From the NCBI GenBank assembly GCA_964526565.1, contig CAZGMC010000013.1, forward strand, positions 1-57,370: a DNA stretch of 57,370 nucleotides. Direction: 5' to 3'. Origin of the DNA: CAZGMC01 sp964526565. Lineage in GTDB: Bacteria > Pseudomonadota > Alphaproteobacteria > DSM-16000 > Inquilinaceae. Position 1 is the stretch's first letter. Each line of letters starts with the position of its first letter. The notes beneath the pieces were generated by a model that made no database searches, was not told where the DNA came from, and saw only the letters and a program-made list of their open reading frames with translations. This document shows, piece by piece, positions 7,779 to 19,092 of this stretch. The translations under genes were made by a program, and so were the position numbers.

Positions 7779-8818
7779 AGCTGGCTGCCAACCGTATCGA
7801 CGCCTTCGTCCGCTCGCCCGATCCCGCCGTCCGCGCCGCGCTCGTCTACGGTCCCGATGGCGGCCTGGTCCGCGACCGCGGTGCCGCCCTGGTGCGGGCC
7901 GTCGCCGGCAGCACTGATGACCCGTTCCGTGTCGTCCTCCTGACCGGCGCCGACGTGGTCCGCGATCCGCCGCGTCTGGGCGACGAGTTCACCGCCATTT
8001 CGCTGATGGGCGGCCGCCGCGCCGTGCGGGTGCGCGAGGCCGGTGACGCCATGGCCGCTGCCTTGGGGCGCGTCCTCGACGGCCCGGCCAGCGACTGCCT
8101 GGTCGTCGTGGAGGCCGGCGAGCTGACGCCGCGTTCGGCCCTGCGCAAGCTGTGCGAGGAGGCGCCCGCCGCCGCCGTCCTGCCCTGCTACCTGCCCGAC
8201 GCTGCGGCCATGACACGGCTCGTCCATGACGCGCTGGGCGAGGCCGGCCTGACCGCCGACCGCGACGCCGAGGCGCACCTGGCCGAAAGCCTGGCCGGCG
8301 ACCGGCAGCTGGCCCGGCGCGAGCTGGAGAAGCTGATCGCCTTCATGGGCGACGAGCGCCGCGTCACCCTGGAAGCGGCGCTGGCCTGCGTCGGCGACAG
8401 CACCCAGCAGTCGCTGACCGACCTGGTTCTGGCGGTGGCCGACGGGGATGCGGCGGCGACCGACCGGATCCTGGCCAGGCTGACCGCCGAGGGCGCCTCG
8501 CCGGTCGGCGTGCTGCGCGCCGCCCAGCGGCATTTCACGCGGCTGCACCTGGCGAGCCATGCCGTGGCCGCCGGCGAGCCCGCCGATCGCGCCATGGCCC
8601 GTCTGCGGCCGCCAGTGTTCTACAAGGAGCAGCCGCGTTTCCGCACCCAGCTGCGCCGCTGGCCGCCGGGCCGGGCGGCGCGGGCCCTGGGCCTGCTGAC
8701 CGAGGCCGAGCGCGACTGCAAGCGGACGGGGATGCCGGACGATGCGGTCTGCGGACACGTCCTGCTCCGCCTGTGCCGCGCCGGCTCCGCGCCGGCGGCC
8801 GACGCGCCACGGCGGTGA
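7775..8818 (+). CDS. holA: DNA polymerase III subunit delta
   Basis: Clamp-loader delta subunit of 347 residues, with usual family length. It starts in an ATGA overlap with lptE. Family features include the N-terminal LVYGPDGGLVRDRG, the central LPCYLPDAAAMTRLV, ERELEK-like LARRELEKLIAFMGD, and the C-terminal lid/collar helices (LRAAQRHFTRLHLA, PPVFYKEQPRFRTQLRRW). It opens the beta clamp during loading. It converges on parB with 18 bp between stops. Confidence 0.92.
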   Translation: MKLAANRIDAFVRSPDPAVRAALVYGPDGGLVRDRGAALVRAVAGSTDDPFRVVLLTGADVVRDPPRLGDEFTAISLMGGRRAVRVREAGDAMAAALGRVLDGPASDCLVVVEAGELTPRSALRKLCEEAPAAAVLPCYLPDAAAMTRLVHDALGEAGLTADRDAEAHLAESLAGDRQLARRELEKLIAFMGDERRVTLEAALACVGDSTQQSLTDLVLAVADGDAAATDRILARLTAEGASPVGVLRAAQRHFTRLHLASHAVAAGEPADRAMARLRPPVFYKEQPRFRTQLRRWPPGRAARALGLLTEAERDCKRTGMPDDAVCGHVLLRLCRAGSAPAADAPRR

Positions 8819-8836
8819 CGCTGCCGCCGAACGCTG

Positions 8837-9853
8837 TCAGCCGCGCGTCGTCGCGCTTAGCCGCTGCAGCACATGATCGAGCTGCTCAAGACTGCCATAG
8901 TGGATGGTCAGGTTGCCGCCCTGGCCGCGGCCGGGATTGATCGACACCCGCAGACCCAGCAGGGTGGAGACCTCGCGCTCCAGAGCAACCGTGTCGGCAT
9001 CCTTGCCCGACGCCGCCGCGAGCACCGGTGCGGCCGGTGTCGCAGCCCAGGCCGTCGGTGCTGGATGGCCCGGCTCGCCATCGCCGGCCGACCCGTTGCC
9101 CGGCGTCCCGTTCAACGTGCCGTCTAGCGACGCCGCCGTGGTGCGGCGGGGCCGGTGCGGCGTTTGCGACTGCTCGCGCGCCAGCGCCTCCGTCTGGCGG
9201 ACATTGAGCCCTTCCTCGACGACGCGCCGGGCCGCCGCCACCGGATCGGGGCAGCCGAGCAGGGCGCGGGCGTGGCCGGCCGTCAGCTGGCCCGACTGCA
9301 GCAGCGCCTGCACCTCCCCGGGCAGGTCGAGCAGACGCAGGGTGTTGGCGATGTGGCTGCGGCTCTTGCCGACGAGGCGGCCGAGATCTTCCTGGGTGTG
9401 ACCGAACTCGGCCATCAGCCGCCGGTAGCCCTCCGCCTCCTCAAGGGGACCCAGGTCCTGGCGCTGGACGTTCTCGATCAGCGCGATCTGCAGCGCCTCG
9501 ACATCGGAAATGTCGCGGACGACGACGGGGACCTCGTGCAGCAGGGCCTGCTGGGCGGCGCGCCAGCGGCGTTCGCCGGCAATGATCTGGTAGTGGCTGT
9601 CGCTGCCCGGCACGGTGCGGACCAGGATTGGCTGCAGGATGCCCTGCTGGCGGATCGAATCGACCAGGCCCGCCAGTGCCGCCTCGTCGAACTGGCGACG
9701 CGGCTGATAGGGGTTGGGGCTGAGGAACTCGATCCGCACCAGCCGCGACTGCCGGACCTTGTCGAGGGTCGCGTACGATTCGTCCTCGCCGAACAGGGCA
9801 TCCAGTCCGCGGCCGAGACTGGTGCGTCGCCGGCTGCGCTCCTCCTCGCTCAC
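8837..9853 (-). CDS. parB: Chromosome partitioning protein ParB
   Basis: CTP-dependent DNA clamp that loads at parS and spreads; 338 residues. Visible are the N-terminal ParA-interaction segment SLGRGLDALFG, the CTP-binding core (NPYQPRRQFDE, GILQPILVR, IIAGERRWRAA), the helix-turn-helix region (TQEDLGRLVGKSRSHIANTLRLL), and a C-terminal dimerisation domain after a Pro/Thr-rich linker. The GTG start at 9853 overlaps the parA stop in GTGA, so the two are coupled. Four matching parS sites lie within 10 kb upstream. Confidence 0.96.
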   Translation of the reverse strand: MSEEERSRRRTSLGRGLDALFGEDESYATLDKVRQSRLVRIEFLSPNPYQPRRQFDEAALAGLVDSIRQQGILQPILVRTVPGSDSHYQIIAGERRWRAAQQALLHEVPVVVRDISDVEALQIALIENVQRQDLGPLEEAEGYRRLMAEFGHTQEDLGRLVGKSRSHIANTLRLLDLPGEVQALLQSGQLTAGHARALLGCPDPVAAARRVVEEGLNVRQTEALAREQSQTPHRPRRTTAASLDGTLNGTPGNGSAGDGEPGHPAPTAWAATPAAPVLAAASGKDADTVALEREVSTLLGLRVSINPGRGQGGNLTIHYGSLEQLDHVLQRLSATTRG

Positions 9854-10683
9854 GCCGTCAACCTCTTCTCGCGCTTCAGCAGCTCGCTGGCCAGGTGCAC
9901 ATAGGCCTGCGACCCGGCGCAGTTCAGGTCGTAGAGCAGCACCGGCTTGCCGTGCGACGGCGCCTCCGACACCCGGACATTGCGCGGGATCACCGTCTCG
10001 TAGACCTTGGCGCCGAGATGACCCCGGACATCCTGGGCCACCAGCTCCGACAGATTGTTCCGGCGGTCGAACATTGTCAGGACGACGCCCTGCACTTCCA
10101 GCGCCGGGTTGAACGAGCGCCGCACCCGCTCGATGGTGCGCAGCAGGTGGCTCAGGCCTTCCAGCGCGTAGAACTCGCACTGCAGCGGCACGAGCACGGC
10201 ATCCGCGGCCACCAGAGCGTTGAGCGTCAACAGGCCCAGCGCCGGCGGGCAGTCGATCAGAATGAAGTCGTGCGACACGTGGCCGGCGCGCAGTGCCTCG
10301 CGCAGACGGGATTCGCGTCGCTCGGCCGAGACCAGCTCGAGCTCGGCGCCCGACAGGTCGACCGACGCGGGCACCACGGACAGGCGGGGGATCGACGTCT
10401 GCACGGTCGCCGCGGCGACCGGCATTTCCCCGAACAGGACGTGATAGGTGCCGCGCTCCCGCTGCGGCCGCGACAGCCCGATGCCGGTGCTGGCATTGCC
10501 CTGGGCATCGAGGTCGATGATCAGGACATGCTTGCCGGCGGCGGCCAGGGCCGTGCCGAGGTTGATGGCGGTGGTCGTCTTGCCGACCCCGCCCTTCTGG
10601 TTGGCGACGGCCAGGATCCGGGTCGTCGTCCGTCCGGCCGAGACGATGGCCTCGGCCGGGTCGAGGGGGGCTGTATCAGGCAC
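9850..10683 (-). CDS. parA: Chromosome partitioning ATPase ParA
   Basis: Deviant Walker-A ATPase that moves ParB-parS complexes; 277 residues. KGGVGKTTTAINLG is the P-loop with the signature lysine, DLDAQGNASTG is the A' motif, and ILIDCPPALGLLTLNAL is Walker B. The GTG at 10683 is preferred because GAGAGG lies seven bases upstream; a TTG at 10689 is possible but badly spaced. It overlaps the rsmG stop by eight bases. The run mnmE, mnmG, rsmG, parA, parB is read in that order on the minus strand. Confidence 0.96.
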   Translation of the reverse strand: MPDTAPLDPAEAIVSAGRTTTRILAVANQKGGVGKTTTAINLGTALAAAGKHVLIIDLDAQGNASTGIGLSRPQRERGTYHVLFGEMPVAAATVQTSIPRLSVVPASVDLSGAELELVSAERRESRLREALRAGHVSHDFILIDCPPALGLLTLNALVAADAVLVPLQCEFYALEGLSHLLRTIERVRRSFNPALEVQGVVLTMFDRRNNLSELVAQDVRGHLGAKVYETVIPRNVRVSEAPSHGKPVLLYDLNCAGSQAYVHLASELLKREKRLTA

Positions 10684-11298
10684 GACCAATCCTCTCGATG
10701 CGCAGAATGATACCGCCGGAGCCGCTGCGGCTGGGCAACGAATCGACGCGCATCGTCGCGACTTCAGTGGCAGCGGTCAATTCCTTCCCTGCATCCTGTC
10801 CCTTAAGAAACAGGCAGACGGTACGATCGGCCATGAACGGCGCGGCGAGCGTGACGAGGCGGTCGAGCGGCGCCAGGGCGCGGGCCGTGATGGCATCCGC
10901 CGGGAACCGCTCAAGTGTCTCGATGCGGCAGGCACGGACGGTGACCGACGTGTCTGTTTCACGTGAAACTTCGCGCAGAAAGGCGCACTTGCGCTGATCG
11001 CTTTCCACCAGGTGCACCTCCGGCACGCCCAGAATGGCCAGGACCATGCCCGGAAATCCGGCCCCGCTGCCCATGTCGACCAGCACCCGCGTTCGCTCGG
11101 GCAGCAGCGGCCGCAGTTGCGCCGAGTCCCACATGTGCCGGCCCCACAGATCTTGCAGTGACGCCGCGCTGACGAGGTTGATGGCCCGCTGCCATTTCTC
11201 GAGCAACTGCGCATACCGCTCGAGGCGCGCCAGCGTTTCACGTGAAACCCCGGAAACGCGCGCGAACTCTGCCGGGTCCATTCGGGCCGGCCGGTTCA

Positions 11299-11302
<4 letters not shown>
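10676..11302 (-). CDS. rsmG: 16S rRNA m7G527 methyltransferase RsmG
   Basis: GidB family, about 208 residues. The SAM-binding motif is VDMGSGAGFPGMVLAIL, followed by VHLVESDQRKCAFLREVSRET. N-terminal helices carry INLVSA and GRHMWDSAQL. It methylates N7 of G527 in 16S rRNA. The start ATG at 11302 overlaps the mnmG stop (ATGA), the normal alphaproteobacterial gidA-gidB coupling. Two parS sites are embedded in this coding sequence (10956-10969 and 11235-11248) and are translated as VSRET both times, so the site is accommodated by coding constraint. Confidence 0.95.
10956..10969. promoter_or_regulatory. parS site 1
   Basis: Perfect palindrome gtttcacgtgaaac, identical to the core of the conserved bacterial parS site bound by ParB. 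It lies within rsmG. Confidence 0.93.
11235..11248. promoter_or_regulatory. parS site 2
   Basis: Perfect gtttcacgtgaaac palindrome near the 5' end of rsmG. Confidence 0.93.
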
Positions 11303-13179
<1,877 letters not shown>

Positions 13180-13245
13180 GGTCCGTCCCGTCTCCGTTGC
13201 CCAGCCTCTATCCGTGTCCGGTGTCCGTACCGGAGCGCGGTCCTT

Positions 13246-13259
13246 GTTTCACGTGAAAC
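13246..13259. promoter_or_regulatory. parS site 3
   Basis: Perfect gtttcacgtgaaac palindrome in the short gap between mnmE and mnmG, ending one base before the mnmE stop codon. Confidence 0.93.
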
Positions 13260-13260
13260 G

Positions 13261-14589
13261 CTACTTGCCGATGCAGAAGTCGCGGAAGATTACGTCGAGC
13301 ACGTCCTCCACGTCCACCGTCCCGGTGATGCGGCCCAGCGCCCGCGCCGCCAGCCGCACGTCCTCCGCCATCAGCTCCGGCAAGGGCGCGGCGAGCGCCC
13401 GCTCCAGGGCCGCCCGACACTCCTCCAGGGCCGTCCGGTGGCGTTCGCGGGTCAGGACCGGATCCGCCCCCGCGCTGAACCGCTCGCCGATCCACTCGCT
13501 CACCACCTCCAGCAGCGCCGGCAGCCCCTCACCCGTTCGCACCGACACTGCCAGGGCCGGTCGCCCGGCCACGGCCGTCGCGCCCTCCGGCCGGATCAGG
13601 TCGCACTTGTTGAGCACGATGAGGCTGTCCCGGTCGGCCAGTGCCAGCGTTTCCTCGTCCAGCCCCGGCCATGTCCGGGCATCGAACAGCAGCAGCTTGA
13701 GGTCCGCCGACGCCGCCCGCGCCCTGGCGCGGCGCACCCCTTCGGCCTCGATCTCGTCCGCCACCGCGCGCAGCCCGGCGGTATCCAGCAGCACCGCCGG
13801 GAACCCGCCCAGATCGGCCTGGACCTCGATGACGTCCCGCGTCGTTCCGGCCCGCTCCGACACGATGGCCGCATCGCGCCGCGCGATGGCGTTCAGCAGG
13901 CTCGACTTGCCGGCATTGGGCGGGCCCAGGATGGCCACGTGCACGCCCTCGCGCAGCCGCTCGCCGCGGCGATCGTCGCCCAGGTGCGTGGCCATTTCGG
14001 CCGCCAGTCCGTGCAGGACCGGACGCACCGCCGCCGCCGCATCCTGCGGGAGGTCGTCATCGGGAAAATCAAGGTCGGCCTCGAGATGGGCCAGCGCCCG
14101 CAGCAGCCGCCCGCGCCACGCCTCACAGGTCCGGCCCAGAGCGCCATCAAGCTGTCGCAGCGCCTGGCGTTGCTGCGCCCGGGTCTGGGCATCGACCAGG
14201 TCGGCGAGTCCTTCCGCAGCGCTCAGATCCATCCGGCCATTGAGGAAGGCACGCCGCGTGAACTCACCCGGCTCGGCCGGCCGTGCCCCGGCGGCGGCCA
14301 GGGCCTCGCCGACCGAGGCGACCACCGCCCGGCCGCCGTGCAGGTGAAACTCGACGACATCCTCGCCGGTGAAGCTGCGCGGCGCCGGGAACCACAGTAT
14401 CAGGCCGCGGTCGAGGACCTCGCCGCGGTCCGGGTGCCGGACCCTGCGCACCGTGGCCAGCCGTGCGGGCGGCGGCGGCCGCCCGGTCAGCGCCGCCACC
14501 ACAAGCCCGGCCGCCGCTCCCGACACGCGGATCACCGCCACCCCGGCCCGCCCCGCCCCGCTGGCCAGGGCGAAAATCGTCCCGGTCAT
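13261..14589 (-). CDS. mnmE: tRNA modification GTPase MnmE
   Basis: 442-residue partner of MnmG. The N-terminal tetrahydrofolate-binding domain carries TIFALASGAGRAGVAVIRVSG. The G domain has the P-loop GPPNAGKSSLLNAI, Switch II DTAGLR and NKCD. The protein ends in the family signature FCIGK, whose cysteine is characteristic. The sequence around its start contains two copies of a gggcatgaccggcc-like 14-mer, but only the ATG at 14589 opens the frame; the upstream ATG meets a stop after four codons. Confidence 0.95.
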   Translation of the reverse strand: MTGTIFALASGAGRAGVAVIRVSGAAAGLVVAALTGRPPPPARLATVRRVRHPDRGEVLDRGLILWFPAPRSFTGEDVVEFHLHGGRAVVASVGEALAAAGARPAEPGEFTRRAFLNGRMDLSAAEGLADLVDAQTRAQQRQALRQLDGALGRTCEAWRGRLLRALAHLEADLDFPDDDLPQDAAAAVRPVLHGLAAEMATHLGDDRRGERLREGVHVAILGPPNAGKSSLLNAIARRDAAIVSERAGTTRDVIEVQADLGGFPAVLLDTAGLRAVADEIEAEGVRRARARAASADLKLLLFDARTWPGLDEETLALADRDSLIVLNKCDLIRPEGATAVAGRPALAVSVRTGEGLPALLEVVSEWIGERFSAGADPVLTRERHRTALEECRAALERALAAPLPELMAEDVRLAARALGRITGTVDVEDVLDVIFRDFCIGK

Positions 14590-14613
14590 GCCCGGCCGGT
14601 CATGCCCGGCCGG

Positions 14614-14865
14614 TCATTCCTGGCCCTCCGGCCCGCCGCTGCGCGTCATCTGGCTCCAGAAGAACCGCTGCAGCTGTTCCAGGTTCTGCAGGCTGAGCGG
14701 CAGCCAGGTCTTCACCATGGTCTCCGGATCCATTGCCGCCAGGTTGTTGCTCATGCGCTCCTGGACCTGGGCCAGCAGCACCTTCTGCATCGGCTGGACA
14801 TCCGGCAGACCCAGGAACACACGGGCCTCTTCCGGCGTGCAGTCTATGTTGATGGTCACCTTCAT
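14614..14865 (-). CDS. DUF6489-like small protein
   Basis: 83 residues. The start MKVTINIDCTPEEARVFLGL, then PDVQPMQKVLLAQVQERM and an end rich in Gln and aromatic residues (LQNLEQLQRFFWSQM), match a small conserved alphaproteobacterial family recalled as DUF6489. A GGGGGATTGGTG leader supports the ATG at 14865. It is co-oriented with and 24 bp upstream of mnmE, as in many relatives. Function unknown; it is predicted soluble with an amphipathic helix. Confidence 0.75.
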   Translation of the reverse strand: MKVTINIDCTPEEARVFLGLPDVQPMQKVLLAQVQERMSNNLAAMDPETMVKTWLPLSLQNLEQLQRFFWSQMTRSGGPEGQE

Positions 14866-14984
14866 CACCAATCCCCCGGAGTCTTTATGGTTGAGGCCGG
14901 GCGGGCCCCGTCCCCACTATATGCAGGGTCCGCGCCGGGGCAATGCCGTCGGCGCGCGGCCGCCCCGATTCGAGGAGACGATCG

Positions 14985-17003
14985 ATGGCCCAGAACCGCC
15001 TGGCCGGGGAGACCAGCCCCTATCTGCTCCAGCATGCCGCCAACCCGGTCGACTGGATGCCCTGGAGCCCCGAGGCCCTGGCGCTGGCCCAGGCCGAGGA
15101 CAAGCCGATCCTGCTGTCGATCGGCTACGCCGCCTGTCACTGGTGCCACGTCATGGCCCACGAATCATTCGAGGACGAGGCGATCGCTTCGGTCATGAAC
15201 CGGCTGTTCGTCAACATCAAGGTCGACCGTGAGGAACGGCCCGATCTGGACGCCATCTACCAGGGCGCTCTGGCGGTGCTCGGCCAGCAGGGCGGCTGGC
15301 CCCTGACCATGTTCCTGACCCCGGCGGGGGTGCCGTTCTGGGGCGGCACCTATTTTCCGCCGGCGCCGCGCTTCGGCCGCCCGGCCTTCCCTGAGGTGCT
15401 CGAGGCGATCGCCGACGTCTACCGGCGGGAGCCGGGCCGGGTCTCGAAGAACGTCGATACGCTGCGCGCCGCCCTGGACGAGATCGCCGTCAACCAGCCG
15501 GCCGGCCTGCCGCGGCGCGAGGTGCTGGACCACGTGGCGCAGCGCCTGCTTGGCGCCGTCGACATGGAGCACGGCGGCATCGGCGGCCCGCCCAAGTTCC
15601 CGCAGCCGTCGATCCTGATGCTGCTGTGGCGCGCCTGGTGCCGCACCGGCGAGGTGGGCTATCGCGACGCCGTGACCTTGAGCCTGACGCGCATGTGCCA
15701 GGGCGGCATCTATGACCATGTCGGCGGCGGCTTCGCCCGGTATGCGGTGGACGCCGACTGGCTCGTTCCGCACTTCGAGAAGATGCTGTACGACAACGCG
15801 CAGCTCATCGAGGTACTGACCGCGGCGTGGCAGGGCACGCGCGAGCCGCTCTACGAGGTGCGCGTGCGCGAGACCGTCGGCTGGCTGCTGCGCGAGATGA
15901 TCGCCGAGGGCGGCGCCTTCGCCGCAACCCTGGACGCCGACAGCGAGGGCGAGGAGGGCAGGTACTATGTCTGGACCGAGGCGGAGATCGACGACACCCT
16001 TGGTGCCGACGCCGCCCTGTTCAAGCAGGTCTATGACGTCCGGCCCGGCGGCAACTGGGAAGGAAAGACCATCCTGAACCGCAGCGACCAGGCCGGCCTC
16101 GCCGATCCGCAGACCGAGGCCGCCCTGGCCGACATGCGCGACCGGCTGTGGCAGGTGCGCGAGCGGCGGGTCCGGCCGGGCTGGGACGACAAGGTCCTGG
16201 CCGACTGGAACGGCCTGATGATCGCCGCGCTGGCCGAGGCCTCGCTGGTGTTCGACGAGCCCGCCTGGCGCCGCGCCGCCATGACGGCCTTCGCCTTCGT
16301 CCGCGACCGGATGACGGTGGACGGCCGCCTGCACCACGCCTGCCGCAAGGGCATCGTCAAGCACCCAGCCATGCTCGACGACTACGCCGGCATGACGCGT
16401 GCCGCCCTGGCCCTGTTCGAGGCTGATGGCGACCTCGCCTATCTCGACCAGGCGCGGGCGTGGGCGGAGACGGTCCACGCCCACTACTGGGACGACGACA
16501 ACGGCGGCTACTTCTTTACGGCCGACGACGCCGAGGCCTTGATCGTGCGCACCAAGAGCGTCCATGACAACGCCACACCGGCGGGGAACGGCATCTTGGT
16601 CGGCGTCCTGGCCCGCCTGTTCTACCTGACCGGCGACGATACCTATCGGGCCCGCTGCGAGGCGCTGATCGGCGCGTTCTCCGGCGAGCTGATGCGCAAC
16701 TTCTTTCCGCTGTCGACCTTCCTCAACAATCTGGACCTGTTCACCGATCCGCTGCAGGTGGTCGTCGCCGGCGACCGCGCCGATCCCGACACGGCGGCCC
16801 TGGTCCGCACGGTGCTCGACCGGCCCCTGCCCAATCGAATGCTGGCCGTGATTGCAGACGGGCAGACGCTGCCGCCCGGCCATCCCGCCGCCGGCAAGGG
16901 GCGGACGGGTGGACGGGCAACCGCCCATGTCTGCCGCGGCCTGACCTGTCAGCCGCCGGCCGCCGACCCCGACAGCCTGGCCGCGCAGCTCGACGCGGAC
17001 TGA
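14985..17003 (+). CDS. YyaL/DUF255 thioredoxin-domain protein
   Basis: 672 residues, the usual size for the YyaL/SPATA20 family. The N-terminal thioredoxin-like domain begins RLAGETSPYLLQHAANPVDW and has the CHWCHVM active-site-like motif near residue 50. The rest is an alpha/alpha-barrel domain of the glucosaminidase/cellobiose-epimerase type (GGIYDHVGGGFARYAVD, VPHFEKMLYDNAQL). Substrate is unknown. GAGGAG lies upstream of the ATG at 14985. It is divergent from the DUF6489-like gene and only 7 bp ahead of ogt. Confidence 0.9.
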   Translation: MAQNRLAGETSPYLLQHAANPVDWMPWSPEALALAQAEDKPILLSIGYAACHWCHVMAHESFEDEAIASVMNRLFVNIKVDREERPDLDAIYQGALAVLGQQGGWPLTMFLTPAGVPFWGGTYFPPAPRFGRPAFPEVLEAIADVYRREPGRVSKNVDTLRAALDEIAVNQPAGLPRREVLDHVAQRLLGAVDMEHGGIGGPPKFPQPSILMLLWRAWCRTGEVGYRDAVTLSLTRMCQGGIYDHVGGGFARYAVDADWLVPHFEKMLYDNAQLIEVLTAAWQGTREPLYEVRVRETVGWLLREMIAEGGAFAATLDADSEGEEGRYYVWTEAEIDDTLGADAALFKQVYDVRPGGNWEGKTILNRSDQAGLADPQTEAALADMRDRLWQVRERRVRPGWDDKVLADWNGLMIAALAEASLVFDEPAWRRAAMTAFAFVRDRMTVDGRLHHACRKGIVKHPAMLDDYAGMTRAALALFEADGDLAYLDQARAWAETVHAHYWDDDNGGYFFTADDAEALIVRTKSVHDNATPAGNGILVGVLARLFYLTGDDTYRARCEALIGAFSGELMRNFFPLSTFLNNLDLFTDPLQVVVAGDRADPDTAALVRTVLDRPLPNRMLAVIADGQTLPPGHPAAGKGRTGGRATAHVCRGLTCQPPAADPDSLAAQLDAD

Positions 17004-17010
17004 CACCGCC

Positions 17011-17463
17011 ATGGTCCGCCGGTACACGGTGGACGGCCCGCTCGGGCCACTGACGCTGAGCGCCGCGGATGGGGCACTGTGCGCGCTCGACTGGGGCGGC
17101 GGCGGCATCGACGGGGACAACCCGCTGCTCGCCCGGGCCGCCGACGCACTGGCCGCCTATTTCGCCGGCCGGCTGACGCGGTTCGACCTGCCGCTGCAGC
17201 CGGCCGGCACAGCGTTCCAGCTCGGCGTCTGGCAGGCGATGGCCGCCATCCCTTGCGGCTCGACCGTCAACTACGGCGTCCTGGCCGCCCGCCTGGGCAG
17301 CGGTCCGCGCGCCGTCGCCGGGGCGTGCGCCCGCAACCCGATCCCCATCCTTATTCCCTGCCATCGGGTGGTGGCAGGGACCGGCCCTGGCGGCTATTCC
17401 GGCGGGGCCGGCCTGGCCACCAAGCAGTGGCTGCTGGCCCACGAACGCGCCGTGGCGTCGTGA
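17011..17463 (+). CDS. ogt: O6-alkylguanine-DNA alkyltransferase
   Basis: Suicide DNA-repair protein of 150 residues. The acceptor cysteine lies in IPCHRVV, preceded by the helix-turn-helix with GSTVNYGVLAARLGSGPRAVAGACARNP and followed by GGYSGG. It lies directly after the YyaL-like gene with 7 bp spacing, so the two are probably co-transcribed. Length matches the short Ogt class without an Ada domain. Confidence 0.92.
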   Translation: MVRRYTVDGPLGPLTLSAADGALCALDWGGGGIDGDNPLLARAADALAAYFAGRLTRFDLPLQPAGTAFQLGVWQAMAAIPCGSTVNYGVLAARLGSGPRAVAGACARNPIPILIPCHRVVAGTGPGGYSGGAGLATKQWLLAHERAVAS

Positions 17464-17564
17464 CAGGCGTGGCGGCTCCGCTATCGTTCGGGGTATGCTG
17501 GAAGCGGTCGGTCTCATCCGGCCGCGGCCATCCGCTGGTCCCCGGCAACGCAGGGAGTGCACCC

Positions 17565-18539
17565 ATGGTCCATGCCATCCGCATCCATGAGACCGGCGGG
17601 CCGGAGGTGCTCCGCTGGGAGGATGTCGACGTCGGCGAGCCCGGCGTCGGCGAGGTGCGGCTGCGCCAGACGGCCGTCGGCCTCAACTACATAGACACCT
17701 ATCACCGCACGGGACTCTACCCCCTGCCCTTGCCGGCGGTGATCGGCATGGAGGGTGCCGGCGAGGTGACCGCCGTCGGTCCGGGCGTCGACGCGGTATC
17801 GGTCGGGCAGCGGGTCGCCTATGCCGGGCTGCCGGTCGGCGCCTATGCCGAGGAACGGCTGATCCCGGCGCAGCGCCTGGTGCCCCTGCCGGACGGCATC
17901 GACGACCGCCAGGCGGCAGCCATGATGCTGCAGGGCATGACGGCGCAGTACCTGCTGCGCGCCACCTATCGGGTGCAGCCGGGCGACCCGATCCTGATCC
18001 ATGCCGCGGCCGGCGGTGTCGGCCTGATCGTCTGCCAGTGGGCGCGGCACCTGGGCGCCACCGTCATCGGCACCGTCGGGTCCGAGGAGAAGGCCGCGCT
18101 GGCCCGCGCCCACGGCTGTGAGCATCCCATCCTGTACAGGCAGGAGAATGTCGTCGAGCGGGTGCGGCAGATCACCGGCGGCGCCGGCCTGCCGGTTGTC
18201 TACGACAGCGTCGGCGCCGATACCTACATGGCCTCACTGGACTGCCTGCGGCCGCGCGGCGTGCTGGTGCTGTTCGGCCAGTCCTCGGGGCCGGTGCCGC
18301 CGTTCGACCTGGGCCTGCTGGCGGCCAAGGGCTCGCTCTATGTGACCCGGCCGACCCTGATGACCTACACGGCCGACCGCACCGACCTGCTGGCGAGTGC
18401 GGCCGAGCTGTTCGCGGTGGTCTCGAGTGGTGCCGTCCGCATCGCGGTCAACCAGTCCTTCGCCCTGACCGACGCCGCCGAGGCCCATCGCGCCCTGGAG
18501 GGCCGCCGGACCACGGGATCGACCGTGCTGCTGCCTTGA
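17565..18539 (+). CDS. NADPH:quinone oxidoreductase (zinc-independent MDR)
   Basis: 324 residues, typical for Qor. It starts VHAIRIHETGGPEVLRWEDV. GLNYIDTYHRTGLYPLPLP and IGMEGAGEVTAVG form the catalytic-domain hallmarks, and the NADPH fold is HAAAGGVGLIVCQWARHLGATVIGT. No zinc-ligand set is present. AGGGAG lies eight bases before the ATG at 17565. Probable quinone or enal reduction in detoxification. It is followed by an assembly gap after 98 bp. Confidence 0.88.
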   Translation: MVHAIRIHETGGPEVLRWEDVDVGEPGVGEVRLRQTAVGLNYIDTYHRTGLYPLPLPAVIGMEGAGEVTAVGPGVDAVSVGQRVAYAGLPVGAYAEERLIPAQRLVPLPDGIDDRQAAAMMLQGMTAQYLLRATYRVQPGDPILIHAAAGGVGLIVCQWARHLGATVIGTVGSEEKAALARAHGCEHPILYRQENVVERVRQITGGAGLPVVYDSVGADTYMASLDCLRPRGVLVLFGQSSGPVPPFDLGLLAAKGSLYVTRPTLMTYTADRTDLLASAAELFAVVSSGAVRIAVNQSFALTDAAEAHRALEGRRTTGSTVLLP

Positions 18540-18637
18540 TTGGACGTGAGACTGCGGCAACTCTGCCGTTGCTCATTGGCCACGCCGTAGGCTGGGCCGG
18601 ACGGCCCAGCATCCGGCCCCGCAGCAGGGACCGACTG

Positions 18638-18737
18638 NNNNNNNNNNNNNNNNNNNNNNNNNNNNNNNNNNNNNNNNNNNNNNNNNNNNNNNNNNNNNNN
18701 NNNNNNNNNNNNNNNNNNNNNNNNNNNNNNNNNNNNN
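18638..18737. other. Assembly gap (100 Ns)
   Basis: Exactly 100 Ns. Unlike the other two gaps, no short tandem repeat is visible at its edges, so a longer repeat (for example an insertion sequence) may have been lost here. That is inference. Confidence 0.98.
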
Positions 18738-18754
18738 ATACAGACACGCGTTTC

Positions 18755-18873
18755 CATCCCGTCTTTGCGAGCGTAGCGAAGCAATCCAGTGGCGCCGCAC
18801 GCCATGTCTATGGGCTTTCGGACGCGGCGCCGCCGGGACTGGACCGCGTCGTTTCGCTTCGCTCGCGGTGACG
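18755..18873. repeat. REP-like palindromic element, opposite orientation
   Basis: Arms tctttgcgagcgtagcgaag and cttcgctcgcggtgacgacg flank an interior containing cgccatgtctatgggctttc. It is a diverged copy of the element seen at 2.6-3.6 kb, inverted relative to it. Confidence 0.75.
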
Positions 18874-19078
18874 ACGTGGATGCGAACCATGGACGTCTCG
18901 GCCGAGGCCGTGTGGTGTCGTCGCGGCTTCCCCGTATCTTCGCAAGTCGCCGGCGCCCGGCCGGGTCCGCTGGATGAAACGGTAGGGAGGCGGGCGGCCG
19001 CCGCGTCGTTTCTTGTTGGGGCAGTGCCGCGATGGATCGATCCGTCGGGATCGGCTGGAGCGCGGTACCAGCCGGGTG

Positions 19079-19092
19079 GTTTCACGTGAAAC
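19079..19092. promoter_or_regulatory. parS site 4
   Basis: Perfect gtttcacgtgaaac palindrome 14 bp downstream of the rho stop codon. It is the site closest to the predicted origin, about 4.3 kb away. Confidence 0.93.

Noticed and set aside
13246..13259. parS palindrome as a transcription terminator of mnmE
   Set aside because: It is only 14 bp with no loop and no T run, and it is identical to three other parS sites.
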